This document shows, in pieces, positions 43,090 to 52,539 of a stretch of DNA of 64,000 bases (its first letter is position 1; every line of letters begins with the position of its first letter). The translations under genes and the position numbers were made by a program. Source of the stretch: RGIG5472 sp051867615 (lineage in GTDB: Bacteria > Bacillota > Clostridia > Oscillospirales > Oscillospiraceae); assembly GCA_051867615.1 (NCBI GenBank), contig JBJDYU010000021.1:1-64000 (forward strand). The letters are read 5' to 3'. The notes under the pieces are model-generated. The model saw nothing but the letters and a program-made list of their open reading frames with translations. It did no database searches and was not told where the DNA came from.

Positions 43090-43929
43090 ATGCGCGTGAG
43101 GATCATTATCGACTCTACCACCGACCTGCTCCCGGCCACGAAAAGCACGCTGGACGTGGTCCCCCTGACGGTCCATTTCGGCGAGGAGGAATACATCGAC
43201 GGCGTCACCATGACGCACAAGCAGTTTTACGAGAAGCTGGTGGAAACCGACGTGCTGCCCCACACCAGCCAGGCCTCTCCCGCCGCCTTCGAGAAGGTAT
43301 ACCGGGAGGTCATGGCCGCCGGGGACAGCGCCGTGGTGCTGACGCTGGCCTCCCAGCTCTCCGGCACCTATCAGAGCGCCGTCATCGCCGCCGAGGGCTA
43401 TGAAAACATCCACGTGGTGGACAGCGGCTCCGCCACCATCGGCGCGGGCGTGCTGGCGGAGCTGGCCCTGCGGCTGGCGGACGAGGGCTTGGACGCGGCG
43501 AGCATTGCCCAAAGGCTGGAGGCGGAGAAGAAAAAGGTGCGGCTCATCGCCATGGTGGATACGCTGGAGTACTTAAAGCGCGGCGGGCGGGTCTCCAAGA
43601 CTGTGGCCTTTGCGGGCGGTCTGCTCAACATCAAGCCCGTCATCTCCCTTACGGAGGGCGAGATCGTCCTGCTGGGCAAGGCCCGCGGCTCCAAGCAGGG
43701 CAACAACCTGCTGGCGGCGGAGATCGAAAAGGCGGGCGGCGTGGATTTCGACAAGCCCGTGCTGCTGGGCTACACGGGACTTTCCGACGCGCTGCTGCAA
43801 AAGTACATCGAAGACAGCCGGGCGCTGTGGGAGGGCGGCAGGTCGGAGCTGAACACCACCATCGTCGGCAGCGTCATCGGCACCCACGCCGGTCCCGGCG
43901 CCATTGCCGCCGCGTTCTTCGCCAAGTAA
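43090..43929 (+). CDS. DegV family fatty-acid-binding protein (1)
   Basis: 279-residue DegV/FakB-type protein that holds a fatty acid for presentation to FakA-like kinase. IIIDSTTDLLPA, LASQLSGTYQSA, LEYLKRGGRVSK and SVIGTHAGPGAI are the family motifs. AAAAGGAG precedes ATG 43090. No FakA homologue is in the window. A second, divergent DegV is at 57100-57990. Confidence 0.92.
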   Translation: MRVRIIIDSTTDLLPATKSTLDVVPLTVHFGEEEYIDGVTMTHKQFYEKLVETDVLPHTSQASPAAFEKVYREVMAAGDSAVVLTLASQLSGTYQSAVIAAEGYENIHVVDSGSATIGAGVLAELALRLADEGLDAASIAQRLEAEKKKVRLIAMVDTLEYLKRGGRVSKTVAFAGGLLNIKPVISLTEGEIVLLGKARGSKQGNNLLAAEIEKAGGVDFDKPVLLGYTGLSDALLQKYIEDSRALWEGGRSELNTTIVGSVIGTHAGPGAIAAAFFAK

Positions 43930-43944
43930 ATCAGGTTTATCGCC

Positions 43945-43978
43945 AAAGGCCGGTCCCCACGGGAGCGGCCTTTTTTAT
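43945..43978 (+). terminator. degV terminator
   Basis: AAAGGCCG stem with CGGCCTTT and T run. Confidence 0.8.
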
Positions 43979-44084
43979 CCGCCGCGCGCTTTTCCGATAA
44001 ACCGCTGGAACTGCGGCAAAAGATGTGCTATGATAAAATATAAATGATTACGGCAAACGCTGCGCGGTATCAGAGGTGTCTTTT

Positions 44085-44678
44085 ATGAACAGCTACATCA
44101 TTTCCCATCAGGAGCGCCCCGACTGGAGCGCCCTGCCGAAAGCGGAGCTGCGCCACGCCGGCTGGCTCCCTCCCGCTCCCGTTTCCGCCTGGGCCCAGGC
44201 CTGCCACAACGGCGCGGAGCTGCTTGTGCGCATGGAGGCGGTGGAGTCCCCCATCCGCGCCACGCTCACCGGCCCGCTGGAGCAGGTCTGCAACGACAGC
44301 TGCCTGGAGTTCTTCTTCGCCCCCGACCCCGGGGACGGGCGGTACTTCAACTTTGAGTTCAATCCCTTGGGGACACTGTATCTCGGCTTCGGCGCCGCCC
44401 GGCCCCACCGCATCCGGCAGGTCCCGAAGGATGCGGTGGGGTTGTTCCGCCCGGAGCCGTTCACCACGGAAAGCGGCTGGGGCGTCAGCTTCCGCATCCC
44501 GCTGGCCTTCCTCCGGCTGTACTTCCCGAACTTTTCCTTTCAGGGCGAGGCCGCGGGCAACTTCTATAAATGCGGCGACGAGACCGTGCTGCCCCACTAC
44601 CTCTCCTGGAACCCCATGACCGCCGAGCGCCCCGATTTCCACCGCCGTCAGGACTTCGGCACGCTGCTATTCCGATAA
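44085..44678 (+). CDS. CBM9/DOMON-like carbohydrate-binding protein
   Basis: 197-residue beta-rich protein without a signal peptide. NDSCLEFFFAPDPGDGRYFNFEFNPLG and WGVSFRIPLAFL are the pattern of CBM9-like/DOMON folds in Firmicutes. AGAGGTG precedes ATG 44085 six bases away. It lies 31 bases upstream of the PocR/AraC regulator of the sugar transport locus on the same strand, so it may be part of it; cytoplasmic location argues against direct capture of external sugars. Confidence 0.7.
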   Translation: MNSYIISHQERPDWSALPKAELRHAGWLPPAPVSAWAQACHNGAELLVRMEAVESPIRATLTGPLEQVCNDSCLEFFFAPDPGDGRYFNFEFNPLGTLYLGFGAARPHRIRQVPKDAVGLFRPEPFTTESGWGVSFRIPLAFLRLYFPNFSFQGEAAGNFYKCGDETVLPHYLSWNPMTAERPDFHRRQDFGTLLFR

Positions 44679-44709
44679 GAACGCGCCAAGACGAGGTGAC
44701 AGATCCCAA

Positions 44710-45573
44710 ATGGCTATGAACATCCTTTTCAACGACGACCGGCTCCTGCGCCTCATCACCAACCTCCAGACCCTCACCGGCATCCGGGCCAATATTCTGG
44801 ACGTGAACGGCAAGGACATCCATCTGAATATCGCCGACCACAAGGCCTTCTGCCGCAAGCTCAGCGCCTGCCCCCAGGGCCGTGCCCGCTGCGAGGCCTG
44901 CGACGCCAGAGCGGTGGCGGCCTGCGGCGATGCCCGCAGCGTCTACTCTTACCGCTGCCACGCGGGTGTCTGCGAAACGGTCTTTCCCGTGTACGAGGAC
45001 GGCGTTCCCATCGCGTTTCTGGTCTTCGGCCAGCTGCTGGACGACTCTCCCATGGAGCAGCAGTGGGAAAACGCCCGGGCCGCTCTCGGCTGGTACCCCG
45101 GGGACATGGAGGAGCTGCGCCAGGCCTTTTTCCAGTTCCGCCAGTACTCCCGTCAGGAGATCGAGGCCTATACGGAAATCCTGAAGGCTCTGGCCTCCTA
45201 TATCCAGCTGGAGGGCATGATTCGCACGGCCGAGCATACAGATATGCAGAAGCTGGAAATCTACCTCGATACCCACTACATGGAAAAGCTGTCCCTGCAG
45301 ACTATCTCCAAGGAGCTGCACATCGGCCGCACCAAGCTCTGCGCCCTGGCCAAGCAGCTCTCCGGCGGCGAGACCCTCTCCCGCATGATCGCCCAGCGGC
45401 GCGTCGAGGCCGCCAAGGTGATGCTGCTGCAGGGCGACGCGCCCATCTCCGCCGTGGCGGAGGCCGCAGGCTTCAGCGATTACAACTACTTCACCAAGAT
45501 CTTTAAATCCGTCACCGGCACCACTCCCTCCGCCTTCCGGCGGGAGAGCCGCCAGGCCGGGAGACGGGAGTAA
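44710..45573 (+). CDS. AraC-family regulator with PocR sensory domain
   Basis: 287-residue activator. Residues about 8-165 form the PocR domain (ligand pocket, with clustered Cys in FCRKLSACPQGRARCEACD), and the C-terminal 100 residues hold two AraC helix-turn-helices (LSLQTISKELHIGRTKLCAL and ISAVAEAAGFSDYNYFTKIFK). It lies directly upstream of a sugar ABC operon; three 20-bp-spaced repeats between them are its likely sites. The inducer is presumably a sugar of that locus. Confidence 0.9.
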   Translation: MAMNILFNDDRLLRLITNLQTLTGIRANILDVNGKDIHLNIADHKAFCRKLSACPQGRARCEACDARAVAACGDARSVYSYRCHAGVCETVFPVYEDGVPIAFLVFGQLLDDSPMEQQWENARAALGWYPGDMEELRQAFFQFRQYSRQEIEAYTEILKALASYIQLEGMIRTAEHTDMQKLEIYLDTHYMEKLSLQTISKELHIGRTKLCALAKQLSGGETLSRMIAQRRVEAAKVMLLQGDAPISAVAEAAGFSDYNYFTKIFKSVTGTTPSAFRRESRQAGRRE

Positions 45574-45576
45574 ACC

Positions 45577-45636
45577 GTACATATTTTCGCCCTCGTGTAC
45601 GATTTTTCTAAAATGCGTACTTTTCTTCCTATTCTA
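45577..45636 (+). promoter_or_regulatory. Three direct repeats at exact 20-bp spacing
   Basis: (C/T)GTAC followed by T-rich sequence occurs at 45577, 45597 and 45617, i.e. two helical turns apart. The last repeat abuts the -35 region of the weak promoter ahead of the ABC binding-protein gene. The layout fits an AraC-type activator array. Confidence 0.6.
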
Positions 45637-45652
45637 TATCCAATTTTCCCAT

Positions 45653-45658
45653 TATAAT
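45653..45658 (+). promoter_or_regulatory. -10 element of sugar ABC operon
   Basis: Perfect TATAAT, but the hexamer 17 bases upstream (TATTCT) is a poor -35, as expected for an activator-dependent promoter. A leader of roughly 110 nt follows. Confidence 0.6.
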
Positions 45659-45777
45659 GGCTACAGGTAAGTGAAAATTTTGTCTAATTCTAACGACATT
45701 TTCCTCGCCGCCTTTCAACTGTGTGTCAAGCGCAAGCTTTTCACAAATATCATCTTTATGGAAAAGGAGATCACAAG

Positions 45778-47031
45778 ATGAAGAAGTTTCTTGCACTGAT
45801 CCTTGCTCTGGTCATGTCTCTGTCTCTGGTCGCCTGCGGCAGCAGCAGCGGCGATGGCGGGAGCGAGGACAACGGCGACGCCGAGGGCGTCACCCTTGAC
45901 ATCATGGTCGCTGAGTACGGCCAGAACACCGCTGCCTGGTGGAAGCAGTTCGAGGCTGACTTCGAAGCTGCCAACGAGGGCATCGACCTCGTGATCGACG
46001 TCGTTTCCTGGAACGACATCACCACCAAGGTCAACACCCGCATCGGTAACGACGACGCTCCCGACATCCTGAACATCGACAGCTTCGCCGATTATCAGGC
46101 TGAGGGCCTGCTCCTCCCCGCTGAGGACTACATCTCCGCCGAGACCTATGCCAAGTTCTATCAGTCCTTCCTGGATCAGTCCATCGTGGACGGCACCGTC
46201 TGGGCAGTGCCCGATCTGGCTTCCTGCCGCGCCATGTACTACAACAAGGACATCCTCGAGGCTGCCGGCTGCGAAGTGCCCACCACCTGGGATGAGCTGC
46301 GCGATGTCTGCGAGGCCATCAAGGCTTACGATCCCGAGATCTATCCCTGGGGCGTTGACATGACCACCGACGAGGGCCAGGCCTGCTTCGCCTACTACAT
46401 CTGGAACAACGGCGGCGACTTCACCGACGCTGACGGCAACTGGACTCTGAACGATCCCAAGAACGTGGAAGCCATCGAGTTCATCGTCGGCCTCGTCAAG
46501 GACGGCCTGACCAACACCGACCCCGCCACCGAGACCCGCTATGTCAACCAGGATATGTTCGGCGCCGGCAAGGTCGCGATGATGATCGGCCCCAACTCCA
46601 TCCCCACCTACATCGCTGACGGCGGCTACGAGGTCAACTGGGGCGTCGCCGGTATCCCCTGCACCACCGGCAACTCCATCGCCCACGGCGTTATGGACCG
46701 CTTCATGTGCTTCGACAACGGTTACACCGATGCCCAGATGGAAGCCATCAAGACCTTCTTCGACTTCTTCTATGAGGACACCCGTTATTCTGAGTGGGTC
46801 CTGATGGAAGGCTTCCTGCCCGCCACCAGCGCCGGCGGCGAGGCTATGGCTGCCGCCGATCCCGACAACGCTGCGTGGATCGACATCGTCGGCACCGCCA
46901 AGTTCTATCCTCAGTCCAAGGCTGAGTGGGCAGACGTCAAGACCGGCGTTATCAACGTCGAGCAGCAGGCTCTGCAGGGCGGCAACGTCCAGGAGCTGCT
47001 GGATGCACTGCAGGCTCAGATCGCCGGCTGA
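45778..47031 (+). CDS. Sugar ABC transporter substrate-binding lipoprotein
   Basis: 417-residue exported lipoprotein: MKKFLALILALVMSLSLVAC with the lipobox Cys at about residue 20, then an acidic linker and a family-1 (MalE-like) solute-binding fold (SWNDITTKVNTRIGNDDAPDI, FGAGKVAMMIGPNSI). AAAAGGAG precedes the ATG. It heads a binding protein-permease-permease operon under an AraC regulator. The substrate is probably an N-acetylhexosamine or related disaccharide, judged from the divergent enzymes. Confidence 0.92.
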   Translation: MKKFLALILALVMSLSLVACGSSSGDGGSEDNGDAEGVTLDIMVAEYGQNTAAWWKQFEADFEAANEGIDLVIDVVSWNDITTKVNTRIGNDDAPDILNIDSFADYQAEGLLLPAEDYISAETYAKFYQSFLDQSIVDGTVWAVPDLASCRAMYYNKDILEAAGCEVPTTWDELRDVCEAIKAYDPEIYPWGVDMTTDEGQACFAYYIWNNGGDFTDADGNWTLNDPKNVEAIEFIVGLVKDGLTNTDPATETRYVNQDMFGAGKVAMMIGPNSIPTYIADGGYEVNWGVAGIPCTTGNSIAHGVMDRFMCFDNGYTDAQMEAIKTFFDFFYEDTRYSEWVLMEGFLPATSAGGEAMAAADPDNAAWIDIVGTAKFYPQSKAEWADVKTGVINVEQQALQGGNVQELLDALQAQIAG

Positions 47032-47063
47032 TTGCTGAACTAATCGGTTCCAAGGCATGAGAG

Positions 47064-47155
47064 TGGGCCGGGCTTTATGGCCCGGCCCATTCTGTCTATG
47101 GCTGTGCAGTGATCTTCAAAGCCCGCTCCGGCTCCCGGGTTTTGAAGATCGCTGC
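47064..47155 (+). other. Two intercistronic stem-loops after the sugar-binding protein gene
   Basis: First: TGGGCCGGGC/GCCCGGCCCA (47064-47089). Second: a 17-bp stem, GCAGTGATCTTCAAAGC with its partner at 47139-47155 (a few mismatches). Such hairpins commonly protect the binding-protein message and limit permease expression. Confidence 0.65.
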
Positions 47156-47191
47156 AACAAAGAGTGATCATACCCAGAGGGAGGTAACAGC

Positions 47192-48073
47192 GTGAACAAG
47201 AAACTGCTCCGTAAGGCAGAACCCTATCTGTGGATCCTGCCCAGCATCATCCTGATGACCGTTTTCATCATCGTCCCCATCTTCTATGTGTTCGCCACCG
47301 CCTTCGGCGAGGTGAACAAGTTCGGCAAGATCAAGGGCTTCGGCGGGCTTAGCAACTTCGTCAAAGTGCTCCAGAACCCGGAGATCGGCCGCGTCTTCGC
47401 CAACACCATCGTCTGGACGGTGCTGGTGGTCGTGATCAGTACGGTGCTGGGCTTCATTCTGGCGCTGATCCTGAACAACGAGTTCAAGGGCCGCAAGATC
47501 GCCCGCGCCATCGTGGTCTTCCCCTGGGCCACCACGCTGGTCATTCAGGCCAGCGTCTGGAGCTTCATCATCAACAAGGACTACGGCGCGCTGAACACCC
47601 TGCTCAAGACCTTCGGCATCATTCAGACAAACATCGACTGGACGCCCACGCCAGAGGCCTTCTTCGCCTGGGAGATCGCCTGCGGCATCTTCGTCACCAT
47701 CCCCTTCGTGTGCTTCACGGTGCTGTCGGGCCTGCAGAGCATCGACGGCTCTCTCTACGAGGCCGCCACCGTGGACGGCGCGAACTACTGGCAGAAGCTG
47801 TTCAAGATCACCATTCCTCTGGTCAGGCCCAGCCTCACCGTTTCCACCGTTCTGAACATCATCTACGTCTTCAACTCCTTCCCCATCATCTGGACCATCA
47901 CCAAGGGCGACCCGGCCTACATGACCGACACGCTTGTGACATACCTCTACAAGCTGAATTTCTACAACGGCAGACCCGGTGAAGCCGCCGCCGTCTCCGT
48001 CATCGGCTTTGTGATCCTGCTGGCCTGCGCCAGTGTCTACATGGTATCCACGCTGAAGAAAGGAGACGAATGA
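47192..48073 (+). CDS. Sugar ABC transporter permease (MalF/UgpA type)
   Basis: 293-residue membrane protein with six helices. The EAA loop reads YEAATVDGANYWQKLFKITIPLVRPS. The start is GTG 47192, preceded by GGGAGG at good spacing. It overlaps the second permease by 4 bases (ATGA). No ATPase is in the operon; a shared MsmK/UgpC-type ATPase elsewhere would be needed, as is common in Firmicutes. Confidence 0.93.
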   Translation: MNKKLLRKAEPYLWILPSIILMTVFIIVPIFYVFATAFGEVNKFGKIKGFGGLSNFVKVLQNPEIGRVFANTIVWTVLVVVISTVLGFILALILNNEFKGRKIARAIVVFPWATTLVIQASVWSFIINKDYGALNTLLKTFGIIQTNIDWTPTPEAFFAWEIACGIFVTIPFVCFTVLSGLQSIDGSLYEAATVDGANYWQKLFKITIPLVRPSLTVSTVLNIIYVFNSFPIIWTITKGDPAYMTDTLVTYLYKLNFYNGRPGEAAAVSVIGFVILLACASVYMVSTLKKGDE

Positions 48074-48936
48074 TCATGTCCGCACCCACGCTTCGTAAGC
48101 CCGTCTCCGGCAAGAGAGCGGTCAGCCGCGCCCTGCTCTATCTTGTCGTCATCGACATCTGTCTGCTGATCCTCTATCCCTACTTCGTTATGTTCTGCAC
48201 CGCGCTGAAGAGCCGGGCGGAGATCTTCGCCGTGAACGGCACCATCTTCCCCATCGAGCCTCTCTGGTCCAACTTCGTGGAGATCTGGTCTCTCGCGCCC
48301 ATCGCGCAGTATATGCTGAACTCCCTGCTGGTGGCAGGCGGCTCTACGATCATCGCCATCCTCTGCGGCATCCCCGCGGCCTATGCCCTGAGCCGCATGA
48401 AGTTCAAGGGCCAGACCGCGTTCCTGGGCTTCGTCATCGTCTCGCAGATGTTCGCCCCCGTGGTGCTGCTGATCGGTATCTACAAGATCCTCGCCGCCTT
48501 CAGCCTGACGGACAGCCGTCTCGGCCTGATCTTCATCAACGCCGCCTTTAACCAGGCCTTTACCATCTGGCTGCTGCGCGGCACGTTCCTCGGCATCTCC
48601 TCGGAAATGGAGCAGGCCGCCACCATCGACGGCTGCAACCGCTTCCAGGCCATGTTCCGCGTGCTGCTGCCCGTGGCGGCCCCCGGCATCGTCACCACGC
48701 TGATCTTCATCTTCATCAATGCGTGGAACGAGTATACCGTGGCCCTCTGCATTATCTCCAGCAACGCGCTCAAGCCCATCACCGTGGGTATCAACATCTT
48801 CAACGGCTACAACATGATCCAGTGGCAGTACCTGTTTGCCGCCTCGATCTTCGCCATCATCCCGGTGGTCATCATGTTCATGTGCATCGAAAAGCACCTG
48901 GTCTCCGGTCTGACCTCCGGCGGCGTGAAGGGCTAA
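48070..48936 (+). CDS. Sugar ABC transporter permease (MalG/UgpE type)
   Basis: 288-residue second permease with the EAA loop MEQAATIDGCNRFQAMFRVLLPVAAPG. The ATG at 48070 overlaps the previous stop; a second ATG at 48076 (before SAPTLRK) is also possible. The two permeases form the heterodimeric channel for the binding protein at 45778. A terminator follows. Confidence 0.93.
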   Translation: MIMSAPTLRKPVSGKRAVSRALLYLVVIDICLLILYPYFVMFCTALKSRAEIFAVNGTIFPIEPLWSNFVEIWSLAPIAQYMLNSLLVAGGSTIIAILCGIPAAYALSRMKFKGQTAFLGFVIVSQMFAPVVLLIGIYKILAAFSLTDSRLGLIFINAAFNQAFTIWLLRGTFLGISSEMEQAATIDGCNRFQAMFRVLLPVAAPGIVTTLIFIFINAWNEYTVALCIISSNALKPITVGINIFNGYNMIQWQYLFAASIFAIIPVVIMFMCIEKHLVSGLTSGGVKG

Positions 48937-48954
48937 ACCCAAAAGCGAATACAT

Positions 48955-48992
48955 ACAAAAAAAGACGTCCCGCTCAGCGGGACGTCTTTTTA
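48955..48992. terminator. Terminator of sugar ABC operon (bidirectional)
   Basis: AAAGACGTCCCGC/GCGGGACGTCTTT stem with T/A runs on both sides, between the convergent ABC operon and the ROK-like kinase gene. Confidence 0.9.
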
Positions 48993-49031
48993 TCTCATGT
49001 ATCTTTTGTTTTTCGCCTGTATCATTTAGTA

Positions 49032-50408
49032 TCAGCCGATGACGGGCAGGCTCGCGGCGGCCACGCTCTGGCCCACGCGGCGGGTCTTTTCATCCGGCAG
49101 CATCACCGTCATGGAGGCGGCCAGCTCCGGATACTCCTCGGCGAGGATGCGGTTGCATTCGCTGACGATGAGGTCGCCGCCCACGCCGGAGGCCACGCGG
49201 CCCAGCACCAGCAGATGGCGGATGGTGTAGAAGCGGCTGTACAGCACCAAAGTGTGGGCCAGATACGCGCCGATGCTGCGGAAGATATCCCTGGCGTTCT
49301 CCGCGCCCTGCTCCGCCAGCTTCTGCACTTCCTTCAGCTTCTCCGCGGGGCTGAGAGACTCCGCGAGAGTGATGCCCGCCCTGGGGGCCAGCTTGATCAC
49401 CGCGTCCTGAGAGAAATACTTGCAGCCCACGCCGTAGTCCGTGGACCACTCGTCCTGCATGGCGCTCTCGCTCAGGTCCACCGGGGCGAAAGCCAGCTCA
49501 TTGAACCAGCCGAGAACGTTGCCGTCCTCCGCCACATAGCCCGCCGCCTCGGAGGTGCCCATGGCGATGCCCATCACCGCGCCGGAGCCAAGGCTCATGG
49601 AGCCGGCAAGGGCGGTCACGTCGCCGTCGTTGGCCACCACGAGAGGCACGTCACCGATCTCCTTCGCCGCCCGCTCGTAGATGGACTTCACCTCTTCCCG
49701 GCGCTCCCGGGGGACCTTGATGAAGAGAGAGGCCACCATGGGGCTGTTGCCCACGAACACGCCCGCGGAGGAGACGCCGATGGCGTCCACCCGGGGCATT
49801 TTGGACGCGGCGGTGCGGAAAGCCTCCACGATGCCCTGGAAGTGATAGTTGGGGTCGGTCTGGGTCTTGGGATGCCACACCACTTCCTCGGAGTAAACGG
49901 TCTTGCCGTCCACCACGGCAGAAACCTTGCGGTCGGAGCCGCCGGCGTCAAAGCCGATGCGGCAGCCCTCCAGATGGCCGCCCACGGAGAGCGTGGCTTC
50001 CCGGGCCTCCGGGAAGTGGGCCTCATCCGTCACGACGATCTCGAAGGGACGCTCGTACACGTCCTCCATAAAGCCCTTGTCAAAATGGCGCGCGCCGCTT
50101 TCGGTGTAGGCCTTCTGCAGCTCCGCCGCCTGCTCGTCGCAGCCGCAGAGATAGACCTTGAAGCCGCCCACGCTCCAGAGCAGGAACTTCACCAGCCGGT
50201 CCACAAAGACCTGATTGGCGGCGGCGAAGTCCGCGCCGCGCAGCGCGGAGCGGAACACGGAGATCTTGCCGTCCTCCCGCTCCACCGCCACGGAGAAGGG
50301 ATGCGCCGCCTCCTTCAGATAGGCGTTCATCCAGACGCCGTAGGGTACGAATTCCCCATCCAGCACGGGGATGTTCCGGATGCTATACTCGATTCCAAGA
50401 TGCTTCAT
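49032..50408 (-). CDS. ROK-like sugar kinase with N-terminal extension
   Basis: 458-residue protein, longer than standard ROK kinases (about 300). Residues about 150 onward hold an actin-fold kinase core: IGFDAGGSDRKVSAVVDG (phosphate-1), GVSSAGVF, VVANDGDVTALAG (catalytic Asp) and MGIAMGTSEAAG. The first 150 residues are of unknown role. ATG 50408 is preceded by GAGGGAAG; GTG 50423 is an alternative. Fourth gene of the uridylyltransferase-nahK-galE operon, so a hexosamine kinase role (for example GlcNAc to GlcNAc-6-P for NagA) is plausible but unproven. Confidence 0.75.
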   Translation of the reverse strand: MKHLGIEYSIRNIPVLDGEFVPYGVWMNAYLKEAAHPFSVAVEREDGKISVFRSALRGADFAAANQVFVDRLVKFLLWSVGGFKVYLCGCDEQAAELQKAYTESGARHFDKGFMEDVYERPFEIVVTDEAHFPEAREATLSVGGHLEGCRIGFDAGGSDRKVSAVVDGKTVYSEEVVWHPKTQTDPNYHFQGIVEAFRTAASKMPRVDAIGVSSAGVFVGNSPMVASLFIKVPRERREEVKSIYERAAKEIGDVPLVVANDGDVTALAGSMSLGSGAVMGIAMGTSEAAGYVAEDGNVLGWFNELAFAPVDLSESAMQDEWSTDYGVGCKYFSQDAVIKLAPRAGITLAESLSPAEKLKEVQKLAEQGAENARDIFRSIGAYLAHTLVLYSRFYTIRHLLVLGRVASGVGGDLIVSECNRILAEEYPELAASMTVMLPDEKTRRVGQSVAAASLPVIG

Positions 50409-50452
50409 CTTTACTTCCCTCACTTTCTTTATGTTCGCCGCTCAATCGGCGC

Positions 50453-51469
50453 TCAGTCGGCGTAGCCGTTGGGGTTCTTGCTCTGCCAGGCCCAGGTGTC
50501 GCGGCACATCTCATCGAGGCCGTACTGCGCCTTCCAGCCCAGCTCCTCCGCGCTCTTGGCGGGGTCCGCGTACACCATGCCGAGATCGCCCGGACGGCGG
50601 GGCGCGATGCGGTAGGGCACCTTCTGCCCCGTGACCCGCTCGAAAGCCTTCACCATATCCAGCACGCTGTAGCCGGTGCCGGTGCCGAGATTGAAAACGC
50701 CCTCGCCCTTGTGGGTGCGCATATAGTCGATGGCCGCCACATGGCCCCGGGCCAGGTCCACCACATGGATGTAATCCCGCACGCCGGTCCCGTCGGGGGT
50801 GTCGTAGTCGTCGCCGAAAACGTTCAGGTATTCCCGGCGGCCGATGGCCACCTGGGAGATGTAGGGCATCAGGTTGTTGGGGATGCCCTGGGGGTCCTCG
50901 CCGATGAGACCGCTGCTGTGGGCGCCGATGGGGTTGAAGTAGCGCAGCAGCACCACGCTCCACTCCTCATCCGCCTTGGCGGTGTCCCGCAGGATCTGCT
51001 CGGACATATACTTGGTCCAGCCATAGGGGTTGGTGCAGCTGCCGGTGCGGCAGCCCTCCCGCAGGGGCATGGCGTTGTCGCCGGAATAGACCGTGGCGGA
51101 GGAGGAGAACACGATGTTCTTCACTCCATGCGCCCGCATGGCCTGGCAGAGGGTCATGGTGGAGTTCAGGTTGTTGTCGTAGTACTCCAGCGGCATACTC
51201 ACCGACTCGCCCACGGCCTTCAGCCCGGCGAAGTGGATGGCGCAGTCGATGTCATGCTTTTCAAAGATGCGGTCGAGAGCCGCCCGGTCCCTGACATCAT
51301 TTTTGTAAAATGCCAGCTTTTTCCCGGTGATCTGCTCGACGCGCTCCAGAGACTTGGGATTGCTGTTGACGAGGTTGTCGATCACCACCACGTCCATGCC
51401 CCGCTCCAGCAGCTCCACGCAGGTGTGGCTGCCGATATACCCGGCGCCACCGGTCACAAGTACGCTCAT
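50453..51469 (-). CDS. galE: UDP-glucose/UDP-GlcNAc 4-epimerase
   Basis: 338-residue short-chain dehydrogenase-type epimerase. [12 protein letters not shown] binds [11 protein letters not shown] and [12 protein letters not shown] give the catalytic Ser/Thr and Tyr-x3-Lys. ATG 51469 follows AGGAGGAGACG and overlaps the nahK stop by 4 bases. In the lacto-N-biose pathway the homologue (LnpD) interconverts the UDP-Gal/Glc and UDP-GalNAc/GlcNAc pairs; the dual specificity here is inferred from context. Confidence 0.95.
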   Translation of the reverse strand: MSVLVTGGAGYIGSHTCVELLERGMDVVVIDNLVNSNPKSLERVEQITGKKLAFYKNDVRDRAALDRIFEKHDIDCAIHFAGLKAVGESVSMPLEYYDNNLNSTMTLCQAMRAHGVKNIVFSSSATVYSGDNAMPLREGCRTGSCTNPYGWTKYMSEQILRDTAKADEEWSVVLLRYFNPIGAHSSGLIGEDPQGIPNNLMPYISQVAIGRREYLNVFGDDYDTPDGTGVRDYIHVVDLARGHVAAIDYMRTHKGEGVFNLGTGTGYSVLDMVKAFERVTGQKVPYRIAPRRPGDLGMVYADPAKSAEELGWKAQYGLDEMCRDTWAWQSKNPNGYAD

Positions 51470-52539
51470 CTCGTCTCCTCCTTTACGATGCGCTCCATCT
51501 CGCTCCACTTCTTCTCCATGTCCGCCACGAGCTTAAACTGGGTGCGGCAGCGGTCCAGATTGTGGGTATCATAACGGGTGGCGAAGTACTTGTCGCCGTC
51601 GAGATAGTCCGTCAGGAAGCGCACGCCGCACTCCAGGGTCATCATCTTCGCGCCCATGGGCAGCATCCTGCGCTCCTGCTCCGTCAGCCCCGGGCAGGCC
51701 TCCAGATAGCCCCGGGTGTAGGTGCGGAACAGATCAAGGCTCATCTCCACCTTACTCAGGTCCTTCTCATCCTCCGCCGCGGTGGAGGCGCCGAAGCGGA
51801 TGGAGTCGCCGAAGTCATACAGGCTCAGGCCCGGCATCACCGTGTCCAGGTCGATGACGCAGAGGGCCTTTTTGGTCTTTGCGTCCAGCATGACGTTGTT
51901 GAGCTTGGTGTCATTGTGGGTCACGCGGGTGGGAAGCAGGCCCGCCGCCTGCTGCTCCACGAGAATGGAAGCCTGCTCCGCCCGGGCCAGTGCAAAGTCG
52001 ATCTCCGCCTGCACGCCCGCGGCCCGGCCGCAGGGATCGGCGGCCAGCTTCTCCCGGAAGATGCGGTAGCGGTCGGCGGTGTTGTGGAAGTTGGGGATGG
52101 TTTCATGCAGGGTCTTGGCAGGGAAATCCTTCAGCAGCTCCTGAAAGCGGCCGAAGCCGATGGCGCTCTGGTAGAAGTCCTCCGCCGTCTCCGCCGCCTG
52201 CAGGCAGACGGAATCCTCGATGAAGTCGTACATACGCCAGTAGCTGCCGTCGTCGCAGGTCAGGAAGCACGCGCCCTCCTTCGTGGGCACCAGAGTCAGC
52301 GTGCCCCGGGGATCGTCGGTCCGCTCGCGCAGGAAAGAGGTGACGGCCTCAATGTTCTCCATCAGCGCGGGCACATCGTGGAAAGCCCGGGTGCTGATCT
52401 TCTGCAGGATGTAACGTCTCTTCGCCTGAGAGACCACCAGATAGGTCACGTTCACATGGCCGCAGCCGTAAGGCTCGCAGCTCTCCGCCGGCGCGTCCAG
52501 ACAAAAGCGGCTCAGAATGCCGCGCAGCTCTTCGTTCAT
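51466..52539 (-). CDS. nahK: N-acetylhexosamine 1-kinase (NahK/LnpB-like)
   Basis: 357-residue APH-fold kinase. [13 protein letters not shown] carries the catalytic Asp/Asn, and [21 protein letters not shown] the metal-binding Asp; GHVNVTYLV and RYILQKIS form the N-lobe. It resembles NahK, which phosphorylates GlcNAc/GalNAc at C1. ATG 52539 overlaps the uridylyltransferase stop by 4 bases, better than GTG 52545. The neighbours (uridylyltransferase, GalE) support the specific assignment. Confidence 0.88.
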   Translation of the reverse strand: MNEELRGILSRFCLDAPAESCEPYGCGHVNVTYLVVSQAKRRYILQKISTRAFHDVPALMENIEAVTSFLRERTDDPRGTLTLVPTKEGACFLTCDDGSYWRMYDFIEDSVCLQAAETAEDFYQSAIGFGRFQELLKDFPAKTLHETIPNFHNTADRYRIFREKLAADPCGRAAGVQAEIDFALARAEQASILVEQQAAGLLPTRVTHNDTKLNNVMLDAKTKKALCVIDLDTVMPGLSLYDFGDSIRFGASTAAEDEKDLSKVEMSLDLFRTYTRGYLEACPGLTEQERRMLPMGAKMMTLECGVRFLTDYLDGDKYFATRYDTHNLDRCRTQFKLVADMEKKWSEMERIVKEETR

